NCBI GenBank assembly: GCA_937914895.1 | Contig: CALGIL010000358.1 | Coordinates: 1 to 7,885, forward strand | Source of the DNA: an uncultured Angelakisella sp. | GTDB lineage: Bacteria > Bacillota > Clostridia > Oscillospirales > Ruminococcaceae | Direction: 5' to 3' | DNA: 7,885 bases | Shown here: one piece after another, positions 1 to 6,601 of the stretch | Position numbering within the stretch: the first letter of the stretch is position 1 | Layout: each line of letters begins with the position of its first letter | Program-made: the position numbers and the translations under genes | The notes under the pieces: model-generated | The model's database searches: none | What the model saw: only the letters and a program-made list of their open reading frames with translations | What the model was told of the DNA's origin: nothing

Positions 1-56
1 TTGTACAGGGTATTTTTTCCTGTTCGTGGGCCTTTGCCCTGTGTAAAGTGACGCCC
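1..56 (+). repeat. Left-edge copy (R0) of a ~69-bp hairpin repeat family
   Basis: This copy aligns without gaps to the repeat unit at 6790-6845: by hand count 43 of 56 bases match, and most differences are transitions. Shared blocks are a TTGTACA-like start, a T/C-rich run, the core GTGGGC....GCCC, and AAAGTG followed by CGCC. The following bases also resemble the spacer between later units, since ATGTGGACTTTT at 64-75 parallels ATATGGACTTTT at 6780-6791. The outer stem of the core hairpin is largely lost here, but ACAGGG (5-10) and CCCTGT (37-42) could pair instead. The copy begins at base 1, so more units may lie outside the window to the left. It sits directly upstream of the GH13 promoter. 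The alignment is seen; any function is unknown. Confidence 0.75.
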
Positions 57-91
57 TCATAAGATGTGGACTTTTCTAATCCAGCATATTC

Positions 92-100
92 TGGTATGAT
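92..100 (+). promoter_or_regulatory. Extended -10 promoter for the GH13 gene
   Basis: TGGTATGAT is a TGn extended -10 with a good TATGAT hexamer. The -35 position 17 bp upstream (72-77, TTTTCT) is a poor match, which is common for extended -10 promoters. Transcription would start near 107, giving a leader of about 50 nt before the ATG at 156. A near-palindrome, CCAG-N6-CTGG (81-94), overlaps the upstream edge of this promoter and could be an operator; that is speculative. Confidence 0.5.
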
Positions 101-155
101 GGGGGTGGTTCCCCCGGCGTCCGGCTATCGCCAATGCTTTGGGAGGTGCAGCTTC

Positions 156-2060
156 ATGTTTGACAGCCGCCAGGAATTTTATAAATCCCCCTTCGGCGCG
201 GTGCCCACCGGCACGCCGGTGCGGCTCCGCCTCCGGCTGCCCCGGCGGCTGGAGGCCCCCCGCCCCAGGGCGGTGTTTACCAACATAGACGGGGCCCAGC
301 CCTGTTGTCCCATTGAGCTGACCCCGGCGGGGGAGGATGAGACCCACATCCACTACCAGGGGACCTTTCCCCACCAGTCGCCGGAGGTGCTTTTGTACAC
401 CTTTTGCTACGAAGACCGGGGCCGCACCCGGACGGTGCTCCGGGACCCCCGAGGCTCCGCCGCCGCGGCGGAAGGGGGCGTGCCCTGGCAGCTGACGGTG
501 TACGACCCCGCCTTTGATACCCCGGAGGGGCTGAAGGGGGCCGTCTTTTATCAAATCTTTCCCGACCGCTTTGCCGCCTCCGGCACCCCCAAAACGGGGG
601 TGCCCGCCGACCGGGTGCTTCACGCCTTTTGGGAGGAGGCCCCAGCGGACCGGCCCGGACCGGACGGGGAATTCCGCTCCAACGACTACTTCGGCGGCGA
701 CCTTGGGGGCATCCGGCAGCACCTGCCCGACCTTGCCGCCCTGGGGGTGGAGGCGGTGTACCTAAACCCCATTTTTGAGGCCCATTCCAACCACCGGTAC
801 AACACCGCCGACTACCGCAGGGTGGACCCCCTGCTGGGCACCGACGAGGACTTTGCGGCCCTGTGCAAAGCGGGGCGGGCGCTGGGCATTTCGTTTGTGC
901 TGGACGGGGTGTTTAACCACACCGGCAGCGACAGCGTCTACTTTAACCGGGAGGGGCGGTATGGCAAGGGCGGCGCCTTTGGGGACCCCGCCAGCCCCTG
1001 GCGCGACTGGTACCGCTGGACCGGCGACCCCGCCCGGCCCTACGACTGCTGGTGGGGCTTTGACACCCTGCCCGCCGTCAACGAGGAATCCCCCTCCTAC
1101 CAGGACTTTATTTACGGCCCCGGGGGGGTGGCGGCCCAGTGGCTGGAGGCAGGGGCGGCGGGCTTTCGCCTGGATGTGGCCGACGAACTGCCCGACGATT
1201 TTATCGCGGGCATCCGCCGGCGGGTCAAGGCCGCGGGGGAGGACCGCCTGCTGCTGGGGGAGGTGTGGGAGGACGCCACCACCAAATTCAGCTACGGCCG
1301 CCACCGCCGCTATCTGCTGGGGGCGGAGCTGGATTCGGTGATGAACTACCCCTGGCGCACCGCCATCCTGGATTTCCTCCGGGAGGGGAAGGGGCGGGAG
1401 CTGGAGGAGGCCGTCCTTTCGGTCTGGGAGCACTACCCCCGCCCCGCGGCGGAGGTTTTGCTGAACAGCCTGTCCACCCACGACGTGCCCCGGGCCATTA
1501 CCGCCCTGGGGGGGCCGCCCATGGAGGGCCGGGACCGGGACTGGCAGCGGGACCACAACGCCCTGTCGCCGGAGGAGTACGCCCGGGGGCGGCAGCTGTT
1601 TTTGCTGGCGTCCCTTATCCAGTTTGGCCTGCCCGGCTGCCCCTGTATCTATTACGGGGACGAGGCGGGAATGACCGGCTATGCCGACCCCTTTAACCGG
1701 GGGACCTACCCCTGGGGCCGGGAGGACGCCGGCCTGGTAGAGTTTTTCCGGCTGCTGGGGCCTGTGCGCAGGGCAAGCGCCCCCCTGCGCCGGGGGGACT
1801 TTTGGCCGGTGCGGTTTGACGCCGACTGGTGCGTCTTCTTCCGCCGCCTGGGGGAGGAAGCGGTACTGGCAGCGGTTTACCGGGGGGAGGGGTATGGCGA
1901 AATCCCCTGGGACCCCACCATCCTGGAGCAGGGCACCCCCCTTATCACCGTGGGTAAAATGGCGGGCATCCGGGGGCTGTACCGGCAGTCCGGCGTCATC
2001 CTGTCCTTTCCCAGGGGGATGCCCCTTACCTCCCAAATCGACCGCTTTCCCGGGACCTGA
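156..2060 (+). CDS. Glycoside hydrolase family 13 alpha-glycosidase (neopullulanase/maltogenic type)
   Basis: This is a 634-residue intracellular alpha-amylase-family enzyme, probably acting on maltodextrins, pullulan or cyclodextrin-like alpha-glucans; the exact substrate cannot be read from sequence. Residues 1-125 form an N-terminal beta domain of the kind found in neopullulanases (it opens FDSRQEFYKSPFGAV). The barrel begins at about 130 (VFYQIFPDRF). GH13 motifs are LNPIFEAHSNHRYNTADY (from 203), DGVFNH (250-255), GFRLDVADEL with the nucleophile Asp340, LLGEVWED with the acid/base Glu369, and LSTHDVPR with Asp443. All three catalytic carboxylates are present. There is no signal peptide. 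ATG at 156 is preferred because GGGAGG (141-146) lies at good spacing and family similarity begins there; an in-frame GTG at 66 lies upstream of the likely transcription start. The enzyme would feed glucose units towards glycolysis. Confidence 0.93.
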   Translation: MFDSRQEFYKSPFGAVPTGTPVRLRLRLPRRLEAPRPRAVFTNIDGAQPCCPIELTPAGEDETHIHYQGTFPHQSPEVLLYTFCYEDRGRTRTVLRDPRGSAAAAEGGVPWQLTVYDPAFDTPEGLKGAVFYQIFPDRFAASGTPKTGVPADRVLHAFWEEAPADRPGPDGEFRSNDYFGGDLGGIRQHLPDLAALGVEAVYLNPIFEAHSNHRYNTADYRRVDPLLGTDEDFAALCKAGRALGISFVLDGVFNHTGSDSVYFNREGRYGKGGAFGDPASPWRDWYRWTGDPARPYDCWWGFDTLPAVNEESPSYQDFIYGPGGVAAQWLEAGAAGFRLDVADELPDDFIAGIRRRVKAAGEDRLLLGEVWEDATTKFSYGRHRRYLLGAELDSVMNYPWRTAILDFLREGKGRELEEAVLSVWEHYPRPAAEVLLNSLSTHDVPRAITALGGPPMEGRDRDWQRDHNALSPEEYARGRQLFLLASLIQFGLPGCPCIYYGDEAGMTGYADPFNRGTYPWGREDAGLVEFFRLLGPVRRASAPLRRGDFWPVRFDADWCVFFRRLGEEAVLAAVYRGEGYGEIPWDPTILEQGTPLITVGKMAGIRGLYRQSGVILSFPRGMPLTSQIDRFPGT

Positions 2061-2096
2061 GCGGGGACGGCGTTTTCAGGTACCCACACAGGAAAA

Positions 2097-2120
2097 GGGG
2101 GGCCCATGGGCCCCTCTTTG
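2097..2120. terminator. Stem-loop terminator between convergent genes
   Basis: The perfect palindrome GGGGCCCATGGGCCCC (2099-2114) is followed on the plus strand by TCTTTGTTGTT and preceded by AAAA, which reads as TTTT on the minus strand. It lies between the GH13 stop (2060) and the transporter stop (2124), so it can serve both convergent genes. The U-tracts are modest, and the few base pairs in a hairpin loop would reduce the usable stem to about 6-7 bp. Confidence 0.68.
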
Positions 2121-2123
2121 TTG

Positions 2124-3197
2124 TTATCCGCCGGCGCGGGGGCGGGACGGCTTTGCCTTTGGACGGCGCCGGATGGCTCTTTCCCCCGGAGCGTCAGGGG
2201 CCCGCCCTCCGCCCTCCTCCCGGCTCAGAGGGATGAGGACATAGGCCAGACGCTCCAAAAGCCCGGTAAAGGGGAGGAACAAAACCGTGGCCGCCACGTT
2301 AAACAGGGTGTGAAAGTCGGCGATGCCGCCGCTGTCGATGGGGTCGTTCCAAAAGGGAAAGGGGCGGACGGCATGGACGGCGTACATCCCGGCCAGGAAG
2401 AGAAGAGCGCCCAGGACATTGAAGATCAGATTGACGACAGAGGCCCGCTTGGCATTCCTGGACGCGCCGATCCCAGCGAAAATGGGGGTGACGCAGGTGC
2501 CGATGTTCTGGCCCAAAATCAGCGGGACGGCGGCGGAGCAGGGAATGGCCCCGGTGGAGCTGATGGCCTGCAAAATCCCCACCGAGGCGGTGGAGGACTG
2601 GATGACGGCGGTGACCACCGCGCCCACCAGGACGCCCACCAGGGGGTTCTTCATGGCGGCAAACATCCGGCCAAAGGCCGGCAGCTGGGCCAGGGGCCGC
2701 ACCGCCTCCTCCATCTGCATCATCCCGGTAAAGATGATGCCAAAGCCCAGCAGCATCTGCCCCACATCCCGCAGGGCGTCTTTTTTGGCAAACAAAAACA
2801 GTAAAATGCCCAAAATGGCCACGGCGGGGGTCAGGGACGACGACTGCAGCAGCCGCAGGGCCAGGCTGTCGCCGGACACGGCGGTCAGGCGCAGAATGTG
2901 GGCGGTAACGGTGGTGCCGATGTTGGCCCCCATAATGATGCCGATGGCCTGGCGCAGCCTTAGGACCCCCGCGCCCACAAGGCCCACCACCAGGACGGTG
3001 GCGGCGGAGGAGGAATGGATGACCGCGGTGACGGCGGCCCCAAACAGCACCGCCCGGCCCACGCTGCCGGTCAGCCGCTCCAGCATGGCCTCCAGGCGGC
3101 CCTGGGCGGCCTTTTCCAGGCTTCCGCCCATTACCGACATCCCATAAAGGAAAAGGGCCAGCCCCCCAAACAGCCTTAAAAAAATAAACAGATCCAA
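2124..3197 (-). CDS. Na/Pi-cotransporter family protein, short form without PhoU-like domain
   Basis: This is a 357-residue polytopic membrane protein of the NptA/PF02690 type, which by family knowledge carries out sodium-coupled phosphate transport. The two inverted transport repeats are visible. Repeat 1 has HSSSAAT (61-67) and GANIGTTVTA (90-99); repeat 2 has QSSTASVGILQ (200-210) and GQNIGTCVTP (229-238). Hydrophobic helices run from residue 4 to about 322. Bacterial members are often 540-600 residues with a cytoplasmic PhoU-like C-terminal domain. Here the protein ends after LLERLAYVLIPL in a short Arg/Pro-rich tail, so that domain is absent. His61 replaces the Gln usual in the first QSSS motif. 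The start is TTG at 3197, supported by GGAGG 9 nt upstream; the next ATG (residue 20) would cut the first helix. The gene stands alone and is convergent with the GH13 gene. Substrate specificity is inferred from family only. Confidence 0.9.
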   Translation of the reverse strand: MDLFIFLRLFGGLALFLYGMSVMGGSLEKAAQGRLEAMLERLTGSVGRAVLFGAAVTAVIHSSSAATVLVVGLVGAGVLRLRQAIGIIMGANIGTTVTAHILRLTAVSGDSLALRLLQSSSLTPAVAILGILLFLFAKKDALRDVGQMLLGFGIIFTGMMQMEEAVRPLAQLPAFGRMFAAMKNPLVGVLVGAVVTAVIQSSTASVGILQAISSTGAIPCSAAVPLILGQNIGTCVTPIFAGIGASRNAKRASVVNLIFNVLGALLFLAGMYAVHAVRPFPFWNDPIDSGGIADFHTLFNVAATVLFLPFTGLLERLAYVLIPLSREEGGGRAPDAPGERAIRRRPKAKPSRPRAGG

Positions 3198-3402
3198 AAG
3201 TGGGTTCCTCCCTGCAGTTTTTCTCCTGTGCTTTTGCGCCCATACTACACCATATTCCCCCCCGTCGGGATTTATTGGGATTTTTTGAGCGTTTTCCCTT
3301 TGCGGCCCCCTTTTAGGCCTTCCGTGGGGGAAGGGGGGAAGGGGATTCCGGCGCGGGACGGCTTTGGAAAAAGGAGGAATTTATAAGTTTTTTGGACAGC
3401 AA

Positions 3403-3433
3403 ATGGGGGCCCCCAACGGATGGGGACCCCCAT
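3403..3433 (-). terminator. Probable terminator of eno
   Basis: ATGGGGG (3403-3409) and CCCCCAT (3427-3433) form a perfect 7-bp inverted repeat about 32 nt beyond the enolase stop. Several alternative pairings exist because GGGGGCCCCC (3405-3414) is itself a palindrome. On the minus strand the following run is only TTTGCTGTCC, so the U-tract is weak and the call is tentative. Confidence 0.42.
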
Positions 3434-3465
3434 GGGTCTGCCTTGTGCTTTGGTGGATTTTTGCG

Positions 3466-4722
3466 TTACAGCTGCCCCTCCAGGCAGTGCTCGATGACCA
3501 GCAGCCGGTTGTACTTGGCCACCCGGTCGCTGCGGCAGGGGGCCCCCGCCTTAATCTGCCCGCACCCGGTGGCTACCGCCAGGTCCGCAATGGTGGCGTC
3601 CTCGGTCTCGCCGCTGCGGTGGGACAAAATGACCCCCCACTGGGCTTTTTGGGCCAGGGCCACCGCCTGCAGGGTTTCGGACAGGGTGCCAATCTGGTTG
3701 GGCTTAATCAGGATGGCGTTGGCGGACTGCTCCTCCAGCCCCCGGCGCAGCCGGTGGAGGTTGGTGACAAAAAGGTCGTCGCCCACCAGCTGAATCTTGC
3801 CGCCCAGGGTGTCGGTCAACAGCCGCCAGCCCTGCCAATCATCCTCGCTCATGCCGTCCTCGATGGATACGATGGGGTACTTGTTTACCAGGGACTGCCA
3901 GTAATCGCACAGCTGTTCCCGGGTGTAGGCGGTCTGGCCCTTGGGGGTCAGGTATCCGCCGCTTTCGGTCTGCCACTCGCTGGCGGCGGCATCCAGGGCA
4001 AGCATGACGTCCCGGCCGGGGTGATAGCCCGCTTCCTCCACCGCCTCCAAAATCAGCTTGATGGCCTCCTCGTCATTTTCCAGGCTGGGGGCAAAGCCGC
4101 CCTCGTCGCCGACGCCGGCGGCAAGGCCCCGGCGCTTTAAAAGGCCGCCCAGGGTGTGGTAGATCTCCGACGCCCAGCGCAGACCCTCCTTAAAGGTGGG
4201 CGCGCCGGAGGGCATGATCATAAACTCCTGAATGTCCACGTTGTTGGCGGCATGGGCCCCGCCGTTTAAAATGTTCATCATGGGGGTGGGCAGCTTTTTG
4301 TTGTGGTTTGGCCACAAAAACTGCCACAGCGCCTTGTCCTCGGCCTTGGCCGCGGCCTTGGCGGACGCCAGGGACACCGCCAAAATGGCGTTGGCGCCCA
4401 GGTTTTCCTTGTTTTTGCCGCCGTCGGCCTTGTTCATGGCCTCGTCCACCGCTTCGTAATCCCGGGCGTCCAGCCCCTTAACGGTGTCGGCCAGCTGGGT
4501 GTTTACATGCTCCACCGCCTTGCTGACGCCCTTGCCGCCAAAGCGGGCCTTATCGCCGTCCCGCAGCTCGTGGGCCTCGTGGATGCCGGTGGACGCGCCG
4601 GAGGGGGAGAAGGCCGCGCCCCGGGCGCCGCCCTCCAGGGTGACCACCGCGCGCACCGTGGGGTTGCCCCGGCTGTCCAGTACCTCCAAGCCTTCTACCT
4701 GTTTAATTGTAAAATTTGACAT
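3466..4722 (-). CDS. eno: Enolase (phosphopyruvate hydratase)
   Basis: Enolase interconverts 2-phosphoglycerate and phosphoenolpyruvate in cytoplasmic glycolysis and needs magnesium. The 418-residue product has the whole family pattern: SGASTG loop (41-46), NGGAHAANN with His157, QEFMI with Glu166, GDEGG with Glu207, metal ligands Asp244 (ALDAA), Glu288 (SIEDG) and Asp315 (VGDD), catalytic Lys340 (LIKPNQIGT), the signature SHRSGETED (from Ser367), and Lys391 (QIKAGAP). The ATG at 4722 is chosen because AAGGAGG lies 8 nt upstream; an in-frame GTG at 4746 would place that ribosome binding site inside the gene. The length is slightly below the usual ~430 residues, with no missing motif. It is transcribed alone and divergently from the deacetylase gene. 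Confidence 0.98.
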   Translation of the reverse strand: MSNFTIKQVEGLEVLDSRGNPTVRAVVTLEGGARGAAFSPSGASTGIHEAHELRDGDKARFGGKGVSKAVEHVNTQLADTVKGLDARDYEAVDEAMNKADGGKNKENLGANAILAVSLASAKAAAKAEDKALWQFLWPNHNKKLPTPMMNILNGGAHAANNVDIQEFMIMPSGAPTFKEGLRWASEIYHTLGGLLKRRGLAAGVGDEGGFAPSLENDEEAIKLILEAVEEAGYHPGRDVMLALDAAASEWQTESGGYLTPKGQTAYTREQLCDYWQSLVNKYPIVSIEDGMSEDDWQGWRLLTDTLGGKIQLVGDDLFVTNLHRLRRGLEEQSANAILIKPNQIGTLSETLQAVALAQKAQWGVILSHRSGETEDATIADLAVATGCGQIKAGAPCRSDRVAKYNRLLVIEHCLEGQL

Positions 4723-4756
4723 ACATTTTTCCTCCTTTTTTGACACAAACTGATTT

Positions 4757-4786
4757 ATAATAGGAATATAGATTCCGGATTGTCCT
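4757..4786 (-). promoter_or_regulatory. Probable eno promoter with internal inverted repeat
   Basis: On the minus strand, AGGACA (4786-4781) and TATTAT (4762-4757) are separated by 18 bp, giving about 4/6 and 5/6 matches to the -35 and -10 consensus. Between them lies the perfect inverted repeat GGAAT-atag-ATTCC (4763-4776), which a dimeric regulator could occupy. The leader would be roughly 30 nt. Confidence 0.5.
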
Positions 4787-4861
4787 TTTGCACGGCGGCG
4801 CCGGCTATAAAAGTATGGGGACCGCCCCGTGTAATATGCGCATTTATGGGCATTCTAGTCC

Positions 4862-4895
4862 TTGACAGAAAATTCCGCGCATCTTCATTCATGAT
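4862..4895 (+). promoter_or_regulatory. Weak candidate promoter for the deacetylase gene
   Basis: A perfect TTGACA stands at 4862-4867. No good -10 follows at 16-18 bp (the region reads TTCATTC); CATGAT at 4890-4895 is 22 bp away, which is too far. An alternative is CATTCTA at 4851-4857, close to the CATACTA -10 of forespore SigG promoters, but its -35 is poor. The promoter is therefore unresolved. Confidence 0.25.
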
Positions 4896-4922
4896 TTCGA
4901 AATTCCCGGACAGAATAACACC

Positions 4923-4952
4923 GAAGCATCCCCGCAATCGTGGGGCCGCTTC
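4923..4952 (+). other. Symmetrical stem-loop in the deacetylase leader
   Basis: GAAGC (4923-4927) pairs with GCTTC (4948-4952). CCCCGC (4930-4935) pairs with GTGGGG (4940-4945) using one G-U pair, with a 2x2 internal loop (AT/CC) and an AATC tetraloop. It ends 49 nt before the start codon and is not followed by a T-run, so a leader structure is more likely than a terminator. Any role is unknown. Confidence 0.4.
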
Positions 4953-5001
4953 ATGGATTTACGCGCAGACCCCAAATTCTGGAAGAACAGGTGATAAACC
5001 A

Positions 5002-5967
5002 ATGAAAAGCAGACGTATGATGGCGCTGTTGATTTCGATGTGCCTGGTTATGGCCGTGGGCTTTGCGGGTTGTTCCGGCGGTTGCAACGCCAACACCGGT
5101 ACCTCCAGCTCGTCCAGCCCCTCCAGCAGCAGACCCAGCAGTTCCAGCAGCCCCAGCAGCCCCAGCAGCTCTACCCCCAGCAGCCCGACAAGCCCCAGTG
5201 ACTCTGTCCCCCCCAGCTCCAGCGGCAGCACCTCTACTTCTAAGGCCGCCATGGGTACCGATTTCTCTGAAATCGGTACCCTTTCGGCGAAAAGCCTGGA
5301 CTGGGGGCCGGGGGGACCCAAGGACGACAAAAACCGCAGCCAGGGGGCCCTTGCCTATCAAAATAAGTACGGCAGCTATAACGCGCTGTTTATTGGTCCG
5401 GATCAAAACACCTGTTACCTCACCTTTGACGAGGGGTACGCCTTTGGGCTGACGCCGCAGATTTTGGATGTACTTAAAGAAAAGGGCGTAAAAGCCATCT
5501 TTTTTCTGACCAAGGATTTTGTCCAGTCCTCGCCCGATACGGTGCGGCGGATGATCGACGAGGGGCACGTGCTGGGCAACCACAGCTGGACCCACCGCAA
5601 TTACAGCACCCTGACCCCCAAAGAGGCCGCCGAGGACATGATGAAGCTCCACGACTATGTCAAGGAGACCTTTGATTACGAGATGCGGTATTTCCGCTTC
5701 CCCAGCGGCAACTTCAGCGAGCAGACCCTGGCCACCGTCCAGGCCATGGGGTACAAGTCGGTGTTTTGGAGCTTTGCCTATGTGGACTGGTACACCGACA
5801 ACCAGCCCGACCCGGCGGCCTCCGCCGACAAAATTGTGGCCGCCGCCTGCCCCGGCAACATTTACCTTCTCCACTCGGTATCCCAGACCAACGCGGACAT
5901 TTTGGGGGATGTTATCGACCGCATTGAGGAGAAGGGCTTTACCTGGGGAAATCCAGGTAGTCTATAA
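5002..5967 (+). CDS. Lipoprotein polysaccharide deacetylase, PdaA-like (NodB domain, CE4 family)
   Basis: This is a 321-residue exported enzyme of the delta-lactam-biosynthetic de-N-acetylase type. In Bacillus, PdaA removes N-acetyl groups from muramic acid in spore cortex peptidoglycan. Residues 1-23 are a lipoprotein signal peptide (FAGC, lipid-bearing Cys24), 33-80 a Ser/Pro linker, and about 115-321 the catalytic domain. NodB motifs are LTFDEGY (140-146, Asp143 the probable base), HSWTH (His194 and His198 binding metal), RFPSG (232-236), FAYVDW (258-263) and LLHSVS (289-294). The motif-1 metal residue is Glu144, where CE4 enzymes usually have Asp and PdaA has Asn. The start at 5002 has AGGTG 8 nt upstream and begins the signal peptide. 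The extracytoplasmic place and cell-wall substrate are inferred; a link to sporulation is possible but not shown by neighbours. Confidence 0.93.
   Translation: MKSRRMMALLISMCLVMAVGFAGCSGGCNANTGTSSSSSPSSSRPSSSSSPSSPSSSTPSSPTSPSDSVPPSSSGSTSTSKAAMGTDFSEIGTLSAKSLDWGPGGPKDDKNRSQGALAYQNKYGSYNALFIGPDQNTCYLTFDEGYAFGLTPQILDVLKEKGVKAIFFLTKDFVQSSPDTVRRMIDEGHVLGNHSWTHRNYSTLTPKEAAEDMMKLHDYVKETFDYEMRYFRFPSGNFSEQTLATVQAMGYKSVFWSFAYVDWYTDNQPDPAASADKIVAAACPGNIYLLHSVSQTNADILGDVIDRIEEKGFTWGNPGSL
5104..5196 (+). repeat. CCCAGCAG-type microsatellite encoding the Ser/Pro linker
   Basis: A degenerate tandem run built on CCCAGCAG and CCAGCAG, with a clear 9-bp period around 5147-5171, encodes the Ser/Pro linker between the lipid anchor and the catalytic domain. 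Such runs can change length by slippage. Units are imperfect, so instability is only a possibility. Confidence 0.7.
5253..5281. other. Perfect 13-bp inverted repeat inside the deacetylase gene
   Basis: GGGTACCGATTTC (5253-5265) and GAAATCGGTACCC (5269-5281) are exact reverse complements separated by TCT. The mRNA can form a 13-bp hairpin with a 3-nt loop. It encodes residues 84-94 (MGTDFSEIGTL), at the junction of the linker and the folded domain. The bases after it (TTTCGG) are not a terminator U-tract. The structure is seen directly; a role is not known. Confidence 0.8.
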
Positions 5968-6068
5968 GAAGTGAGAGAGGAGAGGGCAGCGGTGAGAACG
6001 GGGGAAGGTCCGGCGGACCGGTCGATGTCGGCTTCTCTCTTCTGTCTTCCGCTTTCTGCCTTCTAAAC
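5968..6068. other. Intergenic purine/pyrimidine mirror with central hairpin
   Basis: After the deacetylase stop there is a purine-rich tract (about 5966-6008), a central hairpin GGTCC-ggc-GGACC (6007-6019) overlapping the palindrome GACCGGTC (6016-6023), then a pyrimidine-rich tract (about 6031-6064). The outer tracts are imperfectly complementary, for example AGAAG near 5967 with CTTCT near 6061. It may add to termination or be an inserted small repeat. No convincing gene lies here. Confidence 0.4.
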
Positions 6069-6097
6069 GGGCGGCTCTGCTTTGCGCAGGGCCGCCC
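6069..6097. terminator. Stem-loop terminator between convergent genes
   Basis: GGGCGGC (6069-6075) pairs with GCCGCCC (6091-6097), and CTGC (6077-6080) with GCAG (6086-6089), with one mismatch between the two stems and a TTTGC loop. It lies just past the stop of the minus-strand gene (6104) and about 100 nt past the deacetylase stop. The T-runs are short (GTTTAG on the minus strand, GGTAATTT on the plus), so release efficiency is uncertain. Confidence 0.65.
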
Positions 6098-6103
6098 GGT
6101 AAT

Positions 6104-6559
6104 TTATGCCGCGATGGGGCCGATGCGGTAGACCTTGCCGCAGTGCTCACAGACGCAGGTGTAGCCCATATAGGTTTCGGGTTCTCCGTCGGGGTCCGCC
6201 ACCATGGTGATCTCGTTGGTCAGAATGTACCGATGCTCCTGGGTGGGGCTTTCCGGGCAGGCGTACCGCCACAAATAGCCGTCCTGTATCGGCTTTACCT
6301 TTTGGCCGGCGTCCAGGCTGCGATGGACATAGCCGTACAGAATGGCCGCATCCGCGCCGGGCTTTGTTGCAAAGTCCTTGGCAAGGCCGGTGGAATAGGG
6401 CGCATTGACGGTCACATCCAGCGGCGGGGTCTTTTCCGGGTCCGCGGGTTCCATGCGATGGGGCCCGTCGGGCAGTTTGGGGTGTACGACCTCGGTGGCC
6501 GCAAAGGACGGCGTCAGCAGCATCAGGGCCGCAATGACCAAAACCAGCAGCTTTTTCAT
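6104..6559 (-). CDS. Small secreted protein of unknown function with a C-terminal cysteine cluster
   Basis: I do not recognise this 151-residue protein. It starts at an ATG with AAAGGAG about 7 nt upstream and has a classical signal peptide (KK, then a Leu/Val/Ala core, predicted cut after PSFA at residue 20, no lipobox). The mature part is about 131 residues: a Pro/acidic segment (25-50), a mixed middle with YSTGLAKDFA and YGYVHRSLDAG, and a C-terminal CVCEHCGKVYRI (135-146). Cys135, 137 and 140 form C-x-C-x2-C; Cys101 is the only other cysteine. Together they could bind a metal or form disulfides. It is convergent with the deacetylase and has no operon partner. Its 5' side is occupied by the hairpin repeat array, whose minus strand stays open in this frame; the ribosome binding site and signal peptide argue that translation starts at 6559 and not within the repeats. 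Confidence 0.8.
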   Translation of the reverse strand: MKKLLVLVIAALMLLTPSFAATEVVHPKLPDGPHRMEPADPEKTPPLDVTVNAPYSTGLAKDFATKPGADAAILYGYVHRSLDAGQKVKPIQDGYLWRYACPESPTQEHRYILTNEITMVADPDGEPETYMGYTCVCEHCGKVYRIGPIAA

Positions 6560-6601
6560 GGAAAATCTCCTTTCGGTTCTTTCCGCTGCCCCCTGTTTGC
6601 G

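Noticed and set aside
66..155. In-frame GTG at 66 as the GH13 start
   Set aside because: It lies upstream of the likely transcription start (near 107), has no ribosome binding site and adds residues unlike the family; ATG at 156 has GGGAGG in front.
762..2036. 424-codon minus-strand ORF opposite the GH13 gene
   Set aside because: Low-complexity Gly/Pro/Val-rich translation without a family motif; antisense of a well-supported enzyme.
2106..3147. Long plus-strand ORFs opposite the transporter gene
   Set aside because: They are antisense shadows in GC-rich sequence; the minus strand has the transport motifs and a ribosome binding site.
4723..4746. In-frame GTG at 4746 as the eno start
   Set aside because: The AAGGAGG ribosome binding site would then lie inside the gene; ATG at 4722 is correctly spaced.
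4755..4937. 60-codon minus-strand ORF upstream of eno
   Set aside because: It begins with TTG, has no ribosome binding site at that codon or at its first ATG, and overlaps the eno promoter and the deacetylase leader.
5253..5281. Intragenic hairpin as an intrinsic terminator
   Set aside because: It is followed by only TTTCGG, lies within an intact catalytic gene, and the reading frame continues with all motifs.
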